The notes under the pieces were generated by a model. It had not been told where the DNA came from and did not search any database. It saw only the letters and a list, made by a program, of their open reading frames with translations. From Candidatus Poribacteria bacterium (GTDB lineage Bacteria; Poribacteria; WGA-4E; GCA-2687025): 64,000 bases of DNA. Shown piece after piece: positions 20,321-30,389 of the stretch. The DNA is taken from positions 32,681 to 96,680 of the forward strand of contig BPJZ01000013.1 in NCBI GenBank assembly GCA_026004875.1. The letters run 5' to 3'. Position 1 is the first letter of the stretch. The number at the start of each line of letters is the position of its first letter. The position numbers were made by a program, and so were the translations under genes.

Positions 20321-22675
20321 TTGCAAAGGGTGTGGGCTATTGTGGGAGCCTTGTGGGCGGCGACGGCGCTAGGCGGTGAAGCTTCTCGTTCTTTGCTTCC
20401 CCTGGGAGGGGCGGCTTGGAGGCCTGCGGGGGACGCGGAGGCGGTCTGGACCGACGCCGAAGGGGCGACGTTCTCCTGTCGTTTTACCGAGGAGGGTGAG
20501 CGGGCCTATTGGGACTTGGAGGCACGCCTGGATCTAAGTGCCTACGGGCGCTTTACGCTGGCGCTGAGCGCCTCTGGCGCCGAGAAGGTCCGGCAGGGAA
20601 CCCTTTACTTTCGCTCCGGCGGGGGATGGTACGGTGCTTGGTTCCCTCTTCGGGAGGGCGAGCAGCGGATCTCTCTTCCTCGTCATCTCTTTCGTCCAGA
20701 GGGGCGCCCCGCGGGATGGGATCGCGTGGACGGGGTGCGTCTCTCCTTCTGGAAAGGGGCGCCGGGCAAGGCGACGGTTCGGTGGACCGAGTTCACCGCC
20801 CATCGGGACCCGATCGTGATCGTCCAGGGGGGACGAAACCGCGAGTGGGAATCAGTTCGCCAGTTTGCTGGATACCTCGCCGGGCTGCTGGAGGACGCCG
20901 GAGTTCCGGTCAGCAGCGTTGAGGAGCGAGATGTCGCCCAGGGGGTTCTTCAAGCGGAACAGGTTGCGGTCTTCCCCTACAACCCGGAGATGGACCCGGC
21001 GGCGGTTCGAGCCGTGGAGCGCTGGTTAGACGGGGGCGGTCGGGCGATCTTTTGTTATCAGATTCCTGAATCTATCGCCCAAAGGTTAGGGATCGAAGGG
21101 CTTTCCTGGCGCCAGGCCGAAAGGGAGGGTGAGTTTGCCCTTCTCCGGTTGGAGCGACGCTGGGGCCTTCCCGAGGAGGTCTATCAGGGTTCCTGGAACG
21201 TCCAGATTCCGGAGCTCGGAGAGGCCGAGGTGCTTGGCGTCTGGGCAGACGCTGAGGGACGGCCTTCTGGAACTCCAGGGGTCACCTGGCATCCAAAGGG
21301 AGTTTTTATTGGGCACGTTTTGACGATCTCCGATCGGACCGCCAAGCAGCGGCTGTTGCTTGCGTTGATCGCCTCGCTTCGACCTGAGCTGGAGGGGTCG
21401 CTGGCCGACTGGTTGACGGCACGTTTGGGCCAGCTAGGCGAGCTGACCAGTTGGGAGGAGACGGAGCGGTTCCTCGCGGAGCGGCAGCAGGCGCTTTCGC
21501 CGGAGCAGCGGGAGCAGCTCATGGCGTTTCAAGAGGCGGCTCAATCGGCCCGTCGAGAGGCGCAGGAGGCACGGGCGCGCGGAGCGTTCGATCGGTTCCT
21601 GGAGTCCTACTATCGGGCGCGGGAGGCGCTCGCTTCGGCCTATTACTCCAGCTTGATCCCCTGGACCGAGGGGTTCCGGGCCGTTTGGTGTCACGACGCG
21701 CGAGGGGTTCCCGGGTGGAGCTGGGAGCAGGCGCTCCGCTACCTTAAGGAACACGGGTTTCACGCTGTGTTTCCGAACATGCTCTGGGGAGGGTTGGCTT
21801 ACTATCCAAGCGAGGTGCTTCCTCATGCCCCGGAGGTTCAAGAGGGGCGCGATCTCATCGCCGAGTGCCTGGAGGCCGCTCGAGCGGTCGGGATCGAGGT
21901 GCACGTCTGGAAGGTCAACTGGAACCTGAGCACGGCTCCGCCGGAGTTTGTCGAACGGATGCGCCGCGAAGGACGGCTCCAAGCCGACCGGGACGGGCGC
22001 GAAATCCCCTGGCTGAGCCCTTCCCATCCGGCCAACTTTCAGATGGAGCTGGAGTCGCTCCTGGAGGTCGTGCGCAACTACCCGGTGGATGGGATCCATT
22101 TTGACTACATCCGTTATCCTCACGATCAAGCGGACTACAGCCCCGGCGCGCGGGAGCGTTTTGAGGCGGCCGTGGGGCAGCGGGTGCGCCGCTGGCCGGA
22201 GGACGTGTTGCGCGGAGGACCGTTGTACGAGCGCTTTGCCGACTGGCGCCGGGAGCAGATCACCCGTCTGGTTCGCGCCGTCAGCCAAGAGGCGCGGAAG
22301 ATTCGCCCGGGGATCAAGATTTCCGCCGCCGTCTTTCGGGATTACCCCAACTGTCGAGAAACGGTCGGGCAGGACTGGGTCGCCTGGGCACAGGCGGGCT
22401 ACCTTGATTTCGTCTGTCCCATGAACTACCTGGCGGACAACTCGGTCTTTCGGCGGACGGTTCGAATGCAGTTGGAACACCTAGGCGGGGCGGTGCCGCT
22501 CATCAGCGGGATCGGCGCTTCGGCGCCGGGGCTGGCGCCTGAGGTAACCACCACTCAAGCCTGGATCGCCCGTCAGCTGGGGGCCGCCGGCTTCATCCTC
22601 TTCAACTATGACCGTTCTTTAGTTCAGGAGCATCTTCCCGCCTTCTCGCTGGGTCTGACGCGGCCTCAACCCTGA
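20321..22675 (+). CDS. Glycosyl hydrolase-like 10 (GHL10/PF02638-like) secreted protein
   Basis: 'GVEVHVWKVNWN'-type motif ('GIEVHVWKVNWNLS'), 'YPVDGIHFDYIRYP', 'DFVCPMNYLADN'. TTG start at 20321 preceded by GGAGGAGG; the upstream part of the ORF is not expected to be coding. Confidence 0.85.
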   Translation: MQRVWAIVGALWAATALGGEASRSLLPLGGAAWRPAGDAEAVWTDAEGATFSCRFTEEGERAYWDLEARLDLSAYGRFTLALSASGAEKVRQGTLYFRSGGGWYGAWFPLREGEQRISLPRHLFRPEGRPAGWDRVDGVRLSFWKGAPGKATVRWTEFTAHRDPIVIVQGGRNREWESVRQFAGYLAGLLEDAGVPVSSVEERDVAQGVLQAEQVAVFPYNPEMDPAAVRAVERWLDGGGRAIFCYQIPESIAQRLGIEGLSWRQAEREGEFALLRLERRWGLPEEVYQGSWNVQIPELGEAEVLGVWADAEGRPSGTPGVTWHPKGVFIGHVLTISDRTAKQRLLLALIASLRPELEGSLADWLTARLGQLGELTSWEETERFLAERQQALSPEQREQLMAFQEAAQSARREAQEARARGAFDRFLESYYRAREALASAYYSSLIPWTEGFRAVWCHDARGVPGWSWEQALRYLKEHGFHAVFPNMLWGGLAYYPSEVLPHAPEVQEGRDLIAECLEAARAVGIEVHVWKVNWNLSTAPPEFVERMRREGRLQADRDGREIPWLSPSHPANFQMELESLLEVVRNYPVDGIHFDYIRYPHDQADYSPGARERFEAAVGQRVRRWPEDVLRGGPLYERFADWRREQITRLVRAVSQEARKIRPGIKISAAVFRDYPNCRETVGQDWVAWAQAGYLDFVCPMNYLADNSVFRRTVRMQLEHLGGAVPLISGIGASAPGLAPEVTTTQAWIARQLGAAGFILFNYDRSLVQEHLPAFSLGLTRPQP

Positions 22676-23699
22676 GCTCCGGGGATGACGACGAGGCAGC
22701 TCCAGCGTCCGGCAGCCGGACCCGTTTGGCCCAGTCTAGGTGGGAAAGGTACCAGTCGAGCGTTCGTTCCAGCCCCTCTGGGAAGGGCACCTGAGGCCGC
22801 CAGCCGAGGTCCCGTTCGATCCGGTCGGTGCGGAGGGCGTAGCGGTAGTCGTGACCAGGACGGTCCGGGACGAAGGTGACCAGTTGGGCCGTCGTCCCTG
22901 GCGGGCGCTGGAGCTTTTCGTCTAGCCGCTTGCAAAGGTGGTGAACCAGCTGGAGGTTGCTCCATTCGCTGTGGCCACCGACGCAGTATCGGGCGCCTGG
23001 GGCTCCGCGATGAAATACCAGATCAATTGCCCGACAGTGGTCCTCCACAAAGAGCCAATCCCGAACGTTCGAGCCGTCCCCGTAGATCGGTAATGGACGT
23101 CCTGCGATGCCGTTCAGGATCATCTTGGGGAGAAACTTGTCCGGATATTGGTAAGGGCCGTAGTTGTTCGAGCAGTGAGTGATCGTCGTGTGGAGGCCGT
23201 AGGTGCGCCAGTAGGCCCGCGCGAAGTGGTCCCCCGCCGCCTTAGAAGCCGCATAGGGGTTGTTCGGACGGTAGGGAGAGTTCTCATCGAAGGCTGCTTG
23301 GTCCCCCAAGGAGCCGAACACCTCGTCGGTGCCAACATGGTGAAACCGTCCTTGGGGTGCAAACCGACGCATGGCTTCCAACAGTACGAGGGTGCCCAAC
23401 ACGTTGGCGTGGGCCGTCTCCAGGGGATCGGCGATGGAGAGGTCCACGTGGCTCTGAGCGGCGGCGTGGATCACCCCCTCGAAGCGATATTCGGTAAAGA
23501 GAGCCTCGACGAGCTCCCGGTCGGAGACGTCCCCCACCACCAGCCGAAAGCGGGGATGACCCTCTAAGTCCTCGACGTTGGCTCGTCCGTAGACCAGCTT
23601 GTCCACGGCGACCAGGAGGTCCTCCGGGTGCCGTTGAAGCCAGTAACGGATCAGGTTCGAGCCGATAAACCCTGCGCCGCCGCTGATCAGGAGCCGCAT
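22602..23699 (-). CDS. rfbB: dTDP-glucose 4,6-dehydratase
   Basis: 'MRLLISGGAGFIGSNLIRYWLQ', 'THVSTDEVFG'-like 'HHVGTDEVFGSLG', 'YAASKAAGDHF', 'NNYGPYQYPDKFLPKMILNGIAG'. Confidence 0.95.
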   Translation of the reverse strand: MRLLISGGAGFIGSNLIRYWLQRHPEDLLVAVDKLVYGRANVEDLEGHPRFRLVVGDVSDRELVEALFTEYRFEGVIHAAAQSHVDLSIADPLETAHANVLGTLVLLEAMRRFAPQGRFHHVGTDEVFGSLGDQAAFDENSPYRPNNPYAASKAAGDHFARAYWRTYGLHTTITHCSNNYGPYQYPDKFLPKMILNGIAGRPLPIYGDGSNVRDWLFVEDHCRAIDLVFHRGAPGARYCVGGHSEWSNLQLVHHLCKRLDEKLQRPPGTTAQLVTFVPDRPGHDYRYALRTDRIERDLGWRPQVPFPEGLERTLDWYLSHLDWAKRVRLPDAGAASSSSPELRVEAASDPARRREDAPELKNGHS

Positions 23700-23714
23700 G
23701 ATCGCTCCGGCCCC

Positions 23715-25277
23715 TTATGAAGAGGCCGCCGAAGGGCCTTCGCTGCCGGGATGGGTGAGCTCCTGGTATCGCTGCTGCGCCGTCTCGTTGTCGGGGTCCA
23801 GCAGGAGAACGGTATCCAGCTCCTCGATCGCCCGTTCGGTCTCGCCCAGCTTTTCGTAGCAGTGGGCAAGCTCCATGCGAATCTCGGTGTCCTCGGGGAA
23901 GCGTTCCAGGTACTGCTCGTAGAGCGGGACGGCCTCTTCGTACAGTCCTACTTGATGGCAGATCAGCGCCAGGTTGATCCGCCCGTCCATGTCTTCAGAG
24001 TCGATTTCAACGGCGCTCCGGAGCACGTCAATGGCCTCTTGGAACTCCCCTAGCTGCCAGAGCAGGACTCCCAAGTTGCTTCGGGCCTGACTGTGGAGGG
24101 GATCCAGTTCGACCGCTTCGCGGAAGACGTCCGCGGCGGATTCGTAGTCGCCTCGCTCCACCAGCAGCTTCCCGAGGATGTTCAGCACCTCTGCGGGGGC
24201 CTGAGAGCGGCTCCGTTCCCCTTCCAGAAAGGCGATCGCCCCGTCCAGGTCGTTCTTTTCGATCATCGGGGCGAGCTTTTCTTCGAGGCGCTGGCGTTCC
24301 GCCGCCCGCTGATCCAGATCACCGACGATGCCCAGCTCGTCCAGCGCTGCAAACGGGTCGGGAACCTCCTGTTGGGCTCGGGCCGGGTTTTCGATCCCTT
24401 GAAGGATCACTCCCTCTGGGGCGCCGACCACCGGACGGGACGGCCCCTCGCTCGGCTCTTGAGAGCTCTCCTCGGAGACCGTCTCTTCGGCGAGGTCTGC
24501 CGAGAGCGCCTCGAAATCAAGGTCCAGATCGTCCAGCTCCGAAAGGTTCTCCTCCAGGCTCTCAAAGTCGATCAGGGGGGCGGTCTCCTGAGCGGCCTCC
24601 TGCTCCGGCTGAGAACGGATCGTCTCCAGGAGCTCCTTGGCGCGTGTATGGTCCGGCTCCAGGAGCAGGATCTCTTCGAGGACCGTTTCGGCCTCCTCGC
24701 GCCATCCGGCCTGGTTCAGCGCGTAAGCGAGCAGGATACGATGGTCCAGATCGGCCGGGTAGTCCAGCAGGTACCGCTCCAGGGAGGAGATCGCTTCGTT
24801 CCACATGCCCAGTTGCAAGAAGATCTGCCCCATATTGGCGGCGACGCGCGCGTCCTGCTGGACGGAGGGAAGGGCTTCCTGAAGTACGTCCAGGGCTTTA
24901 GTGCGCTCGCCGCTCTCCCAGAGGGCAAAGCCGTAGTTTGCCTTAATCATCCCTTCTTCGGGAAGCAGTTCGGTGGCTCGGCGGAGCGCCTCCACCGCCT
25001 CGCTATACCGTCCTTGCGCGTAATAGACGCGTCCCAGCTCGGCTAGCAGATAGCCGTCCTCGTTCTCCTCGAGGATCGGGCGGAGGTACTCCTCGGCAGC
25101 CTGCGCCCGTCCGTCGGCGATCAGCGCCCGGATGTAACCGATCTGCGCCTCTCGGTGCTCCGGTTGTCGGTCCAGGATCGTCCTGTAGACCTGGGCGGCT
25201 TCTGCGTGTTCGCCACGGTGGGCGTGTCGTTCCGCTCGCTGCAAGAGTGTCTCGATCGTCTCGACCGTCGGAGCCAT
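23715..25277 (-). CDS. Tetratricopeptide-repeat protein
   Basis: Multiple TPR units, e.g. 'RYSEAVEALRRATELLPEEGMIKANYGFALWESGER', 'EFQEAIDVLRSAVEID'. Confidence 0.92.
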   Translation of the reverse strand: MAPTVETIETLLQRAERHAHRGEHAEAAQVYRTILDRQPEHREAQIGYIRALIADGRAQAAEEYLRPILEENEDGYLLAELGRVYYAQGRYSEAVEALRRATELLPEEGMIKANYGFALWESGERTKALDVLQEALPSVQQDARVAANMGQIFLQLGMWNEAISSLERYLLDYPADLDHRILLAYALNQAGWREEAETVLEEILLLEPDHTRAKELLETIRSQPEQEAAQETAPLIDFESLEENLSELDDLDLDFEALSADLAEETVSEESSQEPSEGPSRPVVGAPEGVILQGIENPARAQQEVPDPFAALDELGIVGDLDQRAAERQRLEEKLAPMIEKNDLDGAIAFLEGERSRSQAPAEVLNILGKLLVERGDYESAADVFREAVELDPLHSQARSNLGVLLWQLGEFQEAIDVLRSAVEIDSEDMDGRINLALICHQVGLYEEAVPLYEQYLERFPEDTEIRMELAHCYEKLGETERAIEELDTVLLLDPDNETAQQRYQELTHPGSEGPSAASS

Positions 25278-25379
25278 TGTTCTTGATCCCTTCCAGCGTT
25301 CTGTTCGCCGCAGCCCTGAGGGGAGACCCCGTTCTCACACGGTTGCATCAGGAAAAATGGGCCCATCGTTGGACCTGGA

Positions 25380-25400
25380 GCTCGGAAAAAATTTCCGAGC
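25380..25400. promoter_or_regulatory. Perfect inverted repeat in a divergent intergenic region
   Basis: GCTCGGAAA-AAA-TTTCCGAGC between divergent genes (starts 25277 minus, 25489 plus). Confidence 0.45.
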
Positions 25401-25488
25401 GCTCTCCGCTTGACGCCTCGCGACAGCTTGACGAGAATGGATTGAGCGAAAAGCGTGCCACCGTTGATCCCTCCAAGGAGCCGATCCG

Positions 25489-26670
25489 ATGACGTACGCG
25501 ACGATGTGGACCTACCCCTGGGACCTGCTCGACGATGGCGTCGAGACGGTGCTCCGTTACTTGAAGGACGAAGTTGGGCTGGACGCCGTCAGCGTCGCGA
25601 CCAGTTATCACTCCGTGGAGCATCTCCGTCCTCACACGCGGGGCGGTCGGCGCTACTTCATCGCCGACGGTGCCGTCTATTTTCGGCCGGACCCGGAGCT
25701 TTGGCAAGGGGCACCGTTGCAGCCGATCGTCTCTCCCCTCGCGCAGCGGCAGGACCCGCTGGCGCTGATCGGAGAGGCCGCTGAAAAGATCGGGATTAAG
25801 CTGGTCTCCTGGACCGTCTGCCTGCACAACTCCAATCTCGGTCGTCGTTATCCTCACGCCGTCCAGCGGAACGCCTTTGGCGACCCTTATCCGCCGTACC
25901 TTTGTCCCTCTAATCCCGACGTGCAGGATTACGTGGAGCGACTAACGAAGAACTTGGCCTCAAGGTATCCTCTGTTTGCCGTCGAGTTGGAATCGCTCTC
26001 CTTTGGGAGCTTTCCGCACTTTCACGGTCACGAGAAGGTCGGGTTTGAGCTGAGCAGCGTCGGAAGGGCTTTCCTGTCGTTCTGTTTTTGTGAGCACTGC
26101 CGCCGGGAGGCCGAAGAGGAGGGGGTCGAGGTCGCCGCGCTCCAACAATGGGTTCAGGATGTGCTCCTTCAGATCTTTGAGCGCGGAGGTCCGCTGGAGG
26201 GAGCGCCCCACATCTCCGAGCTACTCCGGGAGGACCTGCAGCGGTTCGACGCGATCCGTCGGGAGACGGTCGCGGCGCTTCATCGTCGCGTTAAGCGGGC
26301 CGTTGGCGAGCGCGCCTACGTGATCGGAATGGAGATGGGAAGTCCGTTAACAACCGGCTTTGACGGTTCGGCGATCGCTCCAATCGTGGACGCCTACGAG
26401 GTGCTGGCCTACACCACTCAGGCCGAAGTGGTCGAACAGCGCGTTCAGGCGGCGTTGCGGTTCTGCGAGCCCGACGATCTGATCGTCGGGCTGAGCGCGC
26501 TTTCGGAGCACGCGCCTTCGCCTAAGGTCCTGGCCGCCAACGTTCGCCGAGCGCTCAGTCTCGGCGTTCGGGGGTTCTCCTTCTACAACTATGGAATTAT
26601 GCCCCGGCGTCATCTCCAATGGGTGGCCGAAGCGGTTCGGCAGATCCGAAAGGCCGACACGGGGAGCTAG
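25489..26670 (+). CDS. Uncharacterised TIM-barrel-like protein
   Basis: Intact 393-aa ORF; 'CPSNPDVQDYVERLTKNLASRYPLFAVELESLSFGSFPH' and 'LSLGVRGFSFYNYGIMPRRHLQWV' suggest a glycosidase-like barrel. Confidence 0.7.
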   Translation: MTYATMWTYPWDLLDDGVETVLRYLKDEVGLDAVSVATSYHSVEHLRPHTRGGRRYFIADGAVYFRPDPELWQGAPLQPIVSPLAQRQDPLALIGEAAEKIGIKLVSWTVCLHNSNLGRRYPHAVQRNAFGDPYPPYLCPSNPDVQDYVERLTKNLASRYPLFAVELESLSFGSFPHFHGHEKVGFELSSVGRAFLSFCFCEHCRREAEEEGVEVAALQQWVQDVLLQIFERGGPLEGAPHISELLREDLQRFDAIRRETVAALHRRVKRAVGERAYVIGMEMGSPLTTGFDGSAIAPIVDAYEVLAYTTQAEVVEQRVQAALRFCEPDDLIVGLSALSEHAPSPKVLAANVRRALSLGVRGFSFYNYGIMPRRHLQWVAEAVRQIRKADTGS

Positions 26671-28616
26671 TGGGGAAGGCCCCAGTAGGCGACTCCTGTC
26701 TTCATTCCGATGAAGCTCCAGATAGCCGCCATCAGGTATTCGCCAAGGATCAGGCCGACGAAGAACGGACGCCAGCGCCGATAGGGACCAAAGCCGCCCA
26801 GCTTGAGGACGGTTAGCTTGACCGTCCAGCCAACCAGCGTCGAGAACCAAAGGTGGTACGGCGCCCAGGTGACGCCAAGGGCGTACCCCAGCGGATGAAA
26901 GGGCCACCAAAGAAACCGCTGACGCATGAAGATCAGCAGGGCCATCACCACGCCCCCTAAGCCAGCGCTGAGCATCCCTGCTACGTTCGGCGGCTGAGGG
27001 TTAAGGATGTCCCGGAGCGGGCGATTGAGCGCGTGCGGCCCGATTCCGTAGTAGATCCATCCTTCCAGGTTGAGGGCACCGATTCGATAAATCCAATTCA
27101 GGGAGGCAGAGTAGGCCACCACGACCGCGACTAAAATCGCCAAGAGCATCCAAAGCTGAAGGCGCATCCGACGTGGATGAAGCCCGTGGATCTCCACCAA
27201 CCGGAAGTTCTGCATCACATAAGGCATGAGCGATTCGGAAGACCAGTTAGGAATCGAAGAGCGATCGAAGCCCAGGAGGACCAGGTTGTTCGGCCCGACG
27301 GCCCGCGAACCGAGAAATGTCGTAAAGAACTCGTAGGGGGCAAAGCCCACGTTGACCAGAAGCAGACCTGCGTTGGTCACGTGCCAGGCGGTGACCGTTG
27401 CCAGAACCCAAAGCAGCCCGACAAACAGGACGGCCATCCAGGCCGACATCCCCATCAGCACGCACAGAAAGACCATCGCCGCCCAGGCGAGGGCCATTCC
27501 CACAAACGCCGCACGGTAGGACATCGGTTCGTCGGCGTCGTCGGTTCCGTTCTGGCCCAGCGCTCGCCGGAGGGCTCCCCAAAGGTGGGCCCGCGAGTGC
27601 CATAGCCCCCACGCCGAAAGCACCAGCACCGCCCCCATCACCTGGTGCTGGGTGTTGATCGCCGTGACGTTGAACGCTCGATAAGCGACCTCCTGAAACT
27701 TGTAAAGCGTGAAGAAGAACCAAAGGCTCAGCGACACGTCCAGGTGTAAAAAGTAGGTCACACCGACCACCGAGAAGTACAGATGTGGCCACAGCGGCCA
27801 GCCCTCCACCAACGCATTCCAGGGGCGGGTTTGGAAGAGATGGTTGATCGGGAAGTCCACCGGCACCGTTGGGATCCACGGGAAGTACTGATGCAGCCCG
27901 CGCAACAGGTGCACCAGGACCATCGCTCCAAAGGCGCTCCAAAACAGCGGCGAGCGAAACGTTGCGTTCAGGGCGCGGCCCGGTTCCACTTCGGTCAGAT
28001 GGGCGGCCACCTGAACCAGCGGAAAGCCGTATCGCTCCCGTTCGATCCACTGTCGCCGGAGGAGGACGGCCCAGCAGCCCACCCCGATAAAAAAGAGCAG
28101 CCCAAAGAGAATCGCCACGGCCGCCGGGCGAGTCCAAGCGGCATAGGGGATCGGGTCGCGCGGGTCCAGCCCCTCAAAGAAGTCCCGGACCGCCTTGGAG
28201 TCGGTCACGTAGAGCCACTTCTTGAGGTGGGGAAAAACGACCTCTCGCCACTGGTTCTCCGGCGTGGCGAAATACTCCGGCGTCGCGAGATAGGGGAAGA
28301 TGAACTCCATCAGGCCGTAGCCGGGAACGGCGGAGGCCGCCGTCGTCATTGCCCAAGCGATGGTCAGTTCCGCCGTTGTTAGCGGAAGCCGGGGACTCAG
28401 GCGCCTCAGGATCGGGTTGATCAGAAAGACCATCACGAGCATGAAGAAGACGGAGCCCATCGGCAGATGGTTGGCGATCAACTGTCCGACCGATGTTCCG
28501 TGCATGTACCCTCCGGCGGCGCTCTGGACGACGATCCAGAGCAAGGCGAAGGGAACTCCTCTCCAGTAGGACGGGGCGTGGAGAGCCTGCTTCATCGTTT
28601 GCTTCGGTGTCCTCAA
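26667..28616 (-). CDS. DUF6785/OPT-like polytopic membrane protein
   Basis: Many TM helices; 'VMGAVLVLSAWGLWHSRAHL', 'HVTNAGLLLVNVGFAPYEFFTTFLGSR'. Family assigned from memory. Confidence 0.7.
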   Translation of the reverse strand: MRTPKQTMKQALHAPSYWRGVPFALLWIVVQSAAGGYMHGTSVGQLIANHLPMGSVFFMLVMVFLINPILRRLSPRLPLTTAELTIAWAMTTAASAVPGYGLMEFIFPYLATPEYFATPENQWREVVFPHLKKWLYVTDSKAVRDFFEGLDPRDPIPYAAWTRPAAVAILFGLLFFIGVGCWAVLLRRQWIERERYGFPLVQVAAHLTEVEPGRALNATFRSPLFWSAFGAMVLVHLLRGLHQYFPWIPTVPVDFPINHLFQTRPWNALVEGWPLWPHLYFSVVGVTYFLHLDVSLSLWFFFTLYKFQEVAYRAFNVTAINTQHQVMGAVLVLSAWGLWHSRAHLWGALRRALGQNGTDDADEPMSYRAAFVGMALAWAAMVFLCVLMGMSAWMAVLFVGLLWVLATVTAWHVTNAGLLLVNVGFAPYEFFTTFLGSRAVGPNNLVLLGFDRSSIPNWSSESLMPYVMQNFRLVEIHGLHPRRMRLQLWMLLAILVAVVVAYSASLNWIYRIGALNLEGWIYYGIGPHALNRPLRDILNPQPPNVAGMLSAGLGGVVMALLIFMRQRFLWWPFHPLGYALGVTWAPYHLWFSTLVGWTVKLTVLKLGGFGPYRRWRPFFVGLILGEYLMAAIWSFIGMKTGVAYWGLPH

Positions 28617-28719
28617 TCGGTGCGCTCCTCCGAGTGTTTGCCGCCTTTCAGGTTACGGAAGCAAGGGGGGTTGAGCAACCGCGGCGGCCTTGGAACGGGA
28701 CGCCGATTTTCTCATAATA

Positions 28720-28914
28720 ATGGCGATCGATGGGGGACGAAGTGGGAGAGTGGAACTGGTCGTTTCGCCGGATACGGAGCTTTATCTTATTACGTTGGGA
28801 ATCTCTGCGCTCCTGGCCTGTGTTGCCTTTCGGCGCGCTCGGCAGGGGGACGAAGCGAGCGCCTCGTTGCTCGCGTTGCTGGTGACTCTGCTGCTGGGGT
28901 TTGCGCGGTGTTAG
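28720..28914 (+). CDS. Possible small TM protein
   Basis: Short ORF with hydrophobic 'LYLITLGISALLACVAF' and 'LLALLVTLLLGFA' segments immediately upstream of the ABC operon. Confidence 0.3.
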   Translation: MAIDGGRSGRVELVVSPDTELYLITLGISALLACVAFRRARQGDEASASLLALLVTLLLGFARC

Positions 28915-28956
28915 CGCAGGATGGCTTCCTGCCTTCGTTTTGGGGGGATCGGGGAG

Positions 28957-30294
28957 ATGGACGAACGGTTTCCGCTGGGCCGTGGCCCGTTGGTGATGCT
29001 GATTCTGTTTTTGATCTCGTCGTTTTTTGTCGTCCGTTCGACGGTAGAGGGGGAGAAGGAAGTCCTCGAGTTTTGGGTCTTTGCGAACACGCACTACGAC
29101 GAGTACAAGGCCCGCGAGGCGGCCTTTGAAGCGGCCCACCCCAACGTGGACGTGCGGATCACCAACTTCGGCGGGGCGATGCACGATAAGTTGTTGGCGG
29201 CGTTGCTGTCGGGGTTTGGGGGGCCGGACCTGGCCGAGGTGGAGATCACCTCAATCGGCCGATTCCTCAAAGGGCCGATTGATCAGGTGGGGTTTGTGGA
29301 CCTCAAGCCGCGGCTGCTGCAGGAGGGCTGGTGGGATCGGCATGTCACCGCTCGCTTTGCGCCGTGGTCCTACCGGGGGCGCACCTTTGGTCTCCCTCAC
29401 GATCTGCATCCGGTGGTCTTGCTCTACCGGCACGATCTATTTCAGGAGGCCGGGATTCACATGGAGGCGATCGAGACTTGGGATCAGTTTGTCCAGCAGA
29501 CGCGTCCCCTGGCCGCCGATCTGGACGGCGACGGGCTTCAGGATCGGTATCCGATCGTTCTCGGCCGCCGGAGCCACAGCGATTTTTTCACACTTCTCCT
29601 GCAACGGGGCGGTGGGATGTTCGACGAGCAAGGGGAGATCATCATTGACCGTCCGCTGGCCGTCCAAACGTTGGAATGGTACGCCCGGCTATTCCGGGAG
29701 GGGGTGGCGCGGGACTACGCAGGGGTTGGGGGTTATCTGGACCCGGCCACCTTTGCGCTCCTCCGCGACGGGCTGGCCTGCTCGGTCCTCGCCCCGGACT
29801 GGTACATTGGGATCATGAAAAAGTACTTCCCGGAGATGGCCGGAGCCTGGCGGGCGCGTGGCCTCCCTCGCTGGGAGCCGGGGGGCCGACGGACCAGCAC
29901 CTTTGGCGGAACGATGATCGGCATGACCGTCCAGTGTAAGAATCCGGACCTGGCGTGGGAGTACATGAAGTTCTCCTATTTCGACCGGCAAGCGCTGGTC
30001 AACCGGTATGAGAAGACCGGCATCCTTCCCCCTCTCAAGGAGGCTTGGGACGATCCGGTGTTCCATCGTTCGGATCCGTTCTTTGGTGGTCAGCAGCTGG
30101 GGACGCTGTTGATCGAGTTAGCCGAGGAGATCCCTCCTCGTTACCAGAATCCTTACTGGTCGGAGGCCGCCGACCTGTTCGACGAGGCGGTTTTGAACGT
30201 CATCGACGGGAAGATCGCGCCGGCGGACTCGCTCCGGCGACTGGCTGAACAGGTGCGCCGATTGATGGAGGAAGATCGCCTTTCCGGCTCTTGA
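28957..30294 (+). CDS. Sugar ABC transporter substrate-binding protein
   Basis: 'FEAAHPNVDVRITNFGGAMHDKLLAALLSGFGGPDLAEVE', 'TWDQFVQQTRPL'. ATG at 28957; the ORF track begins at 28921. Confidence 0.92.
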   Translation: MDERFPLGRGPLVMLILFLISSFFVVRSTVEGEKEVLEFWVFANTHYDEYKAREAAFEAAHPNVDVRITNFGGAMHDKLLAALLSGFGGPDLAEVEITSIGRFLKGPIDQVGFVDLKPRLLQEGWWDRHVTARFAPWSYRGRTFGLPHDLHPVVLLYRHDLFQEAGIHMEAIETWDQFVQQTRPLAADLDGDGLQDRYPIVLGRRSHSDFFTLLLQRGGGMFDEQGEIIIDRPLAVQTLEWYARLFREGVARDYAGVGGYLDPATFALLRDGLACSVLAPDWYIGIMKKYFPEMAGAWRARGLPRWEPGGRRTSTFGGTMIGMTVQCKNPDLAWEYMKFSYFDRQALVNRYEKTGILPPLKEAWDDPVFHRSDPFFGGQQLGTLLIELAEEIPPRYQNPYWSEAADLFDEAVLNVIDGKIAPADSLRRLAEQVRRLMEEDRLSGS

Positions 30295-30389
30295 GAGCGG
30301 TAGGGCGAAGCGCTTCCTTTATCTTCCTCAGGTCGTTTCGGTACGGTGTACGAGAGGGCGATGTTCGCTGAGCAGTGGTGAGGTGAACG

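Noticed and set aside
21434-22480. 348-aa minus-strand ORF
   Set aside because: Antisense to the GHL10-like gene; no motif or RBS support.
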